A DNA stretch of 64,000 nt from Anastatus disparis (Eukaryota > Arthropoda > Insecta > Hymenoptera > Eupelmidae). Numbering within the stretch: the stretch's first letter is position 1; the number at the start of each line of letters is the position of its first letter. Shown here in pieces: positions 63,045-64,000 of the stretch. The notes below the pieces were generated by a model. That model did not search any database and was not told the origin of the DNA. It saw only the letters and a list, made by a program, of their open reading frames with translations. The position numbers and the translations under genes were made by a program. The stretch lies in assembly GCA_017163975.1 (NCBI GenBank), contig JAFFSR010000242.1:2753001-2817000 (forward strand). The letters run 5' to 3'.

Positions 63045-63455
63045 TAAACACGCAAACTTGTAGCAGAATCGAAGCAGTCTTCCGTAAGAATCTTACAGCA
63101 GCACTTTACTCCAGAATTACACAAGAATGACATAAGTTGAGTGCAATTATATGACGAGGATAAACACGCAATTTTGCAGCAGAATCGAAGCAGTCTTCTG
63201 TAAGAATCTTGCAGCAGCACTTTACCCCAGAATTACATAAGAATGACATAAGTTGAGCGCAATTATATGACGAGAATAAACACGCAAACTTGCAGCAGAA
63301 TCGAAGCAGTCTTCCGTAAGAATCTTGCAGCAGCACTTTACTCCAGAATTACATAAGAATGACATAAGTTGAGCGCAATTATATGACGAGAATAAACACG
63401 TAAACTTGTAGCAGAATCGAAGCAGTCTTCAGTAAGAATTTTGCAGCAGCACAGT
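63045..63455. repeat. 116-bp tandem repeat, about 3.5 copies
   Basis: The unit starting TAAACACGCAAACTTG(T/C)AGC begins at 63045, 63161, 63277 and 63393, exactly 116 bp apart. Each contains GAATCGAAGCAGTCTTC and GCAGCAGCACTTTAC, and ends ATTATATGACGAG. It is richer in GC than its surroundings. Because 116 is not a multiple of three, the repeated frames that cross it (residues LLQDSY.RLLRFCCK) shift between units and are not a gene. Confidence 0.9.
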
Positions 63456-64000
63456 TTATAGAATTTCAAAGTTAATTAATAGTTCAAAAATTGAAGTCAC
63501 TTTATAGAATAAAGATAATACATTGTATTTTAATAAAAAATTTTCATTGTGAATATTATTAACATTCAACTAACGAGAACATGTTCATAAGAGTTGCTGA
63601 CAGATTTTAAGAAAGCAAATGTTGAATTTAAAAATTATAATTTATAATTTAATGAAAATATAATAATTTATAATTGCGATACATTTAATGCATTTCTTTA
63701 AACTTTATGTGTTCTTACTACCAATGCCTACACCTATAGGCACATTTTGGCTAAAAGAAAAAAGAAGAAACGCAAAAAACAATCAACATATATACACAAA
63801 GGGGTGGGCGCTGATGTTATAGTATAAAATTATATACATGTAGACATTGGGGAGAAGAGAGGAGACCATTGCAGCCAACTGTTAAATATAAAAAACGTAG
63901 ATAAAAAATTTTTATAATATCTAAGAAAAGTTTTAAATAAATTTCTATCAGTAAAAGATGATAAATATTTTGATTCTACATTCATACGTAATTCTGTAGT
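63456..64000. other. AT-rich DNA at the window edge
   Basis: No coding or repeat structure is recognised up to the end of the window. Confidence 0.4.

Noticed and set aside
62867..63336. Cys-rich repeated frames (LLQDSY.RLLRFCCK)
   Set aside because: They are translations of a 116-bp tandem repeat, a period not divisible by three, and stops occur between units.

Overview
The window is very AT-rich, intron-containing animal DNA. Two four-exon chymotrypsin-like serine protease genes with secretory first exons, tRNA-derived SINE-like repeats, a POLR3A retropseudogene, and jockey/I-type, piggyBac, hAT, Helitron and mariner-like elements point to an insect. A hymenopteran such as a parasitoid wasp is my guess, not shown by the sequence.

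Host genes: protease gene 1 (+) has exons at 23193-23235, 35678-36003, 36627-36884 and 37042-37188 and encodes 257 aa. Protease gene 2 (+) has exons at 49882-49924, 53876-54270, 55413-55667 and 55803-55952 and encodes 280 aa. They share exon phases, splice positions and a similar TATA-box promoter, so they are tandem paralogs. Both keep the His-Asp-Ser triad. Their first introns (12.4 kb and 4.0 kb) are swollen by transposons. Gene 1 has an unusual activation site (Gln before Leu-Val-Gly-Ala). An isolated signal-peptide-like exon at 41256-41328 may start a third secreted-protein gene. A broken RING-finger exon (37652-37835, -) and a broken POLR3A retrocopy (61075-62005, -) are relics.

Everything else recognisable is mobile DNA, much of it with readable target duplications. 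1-2475: a decayed non-LTR retrotransposon (-) with a TTA-flanked MITE inside ORF1. 4434-4598 and 11181-11788: small hAT elements with 8-bp duplications. 12262-14966: a long-TIR transposon with an intact 343-aa ORF. 15494-17124 and 19577-21068: large palindromic elements. 9311-10220 and 25473-26829: inverted copies of one family, one carrying a nested element with a readable empty site. 29528-34343: a hAT element whose body is occupied by a complete piggyBac element (30681-34178, TTAA-flanked, intact 538-aa transposase). 34828: a Helitron 3' end. 41563-45064: a nest of at least five insertions including a SINE. 50109-53540: a Helitron (-) with a frameshifted helicase, bounded by an extreme poly-G minisatellite. 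54704-55310: a mariner-type MITE in intron 2 of gene 2. 59013-60017: a small MITE beside a decayed LTR. 63045-63455: a 116-bp tandem repeat.

The most novel signal is a compact module just downstream of both intact transposon ORFs (14313-14402 and 33264-33440). It lies between the stop codon and the right TIR in two otherwise unrelated DNA transposons. It can fold, and one stem differs between copies by two compensatory base-pair changes, as expected for a conserved structured RNA.
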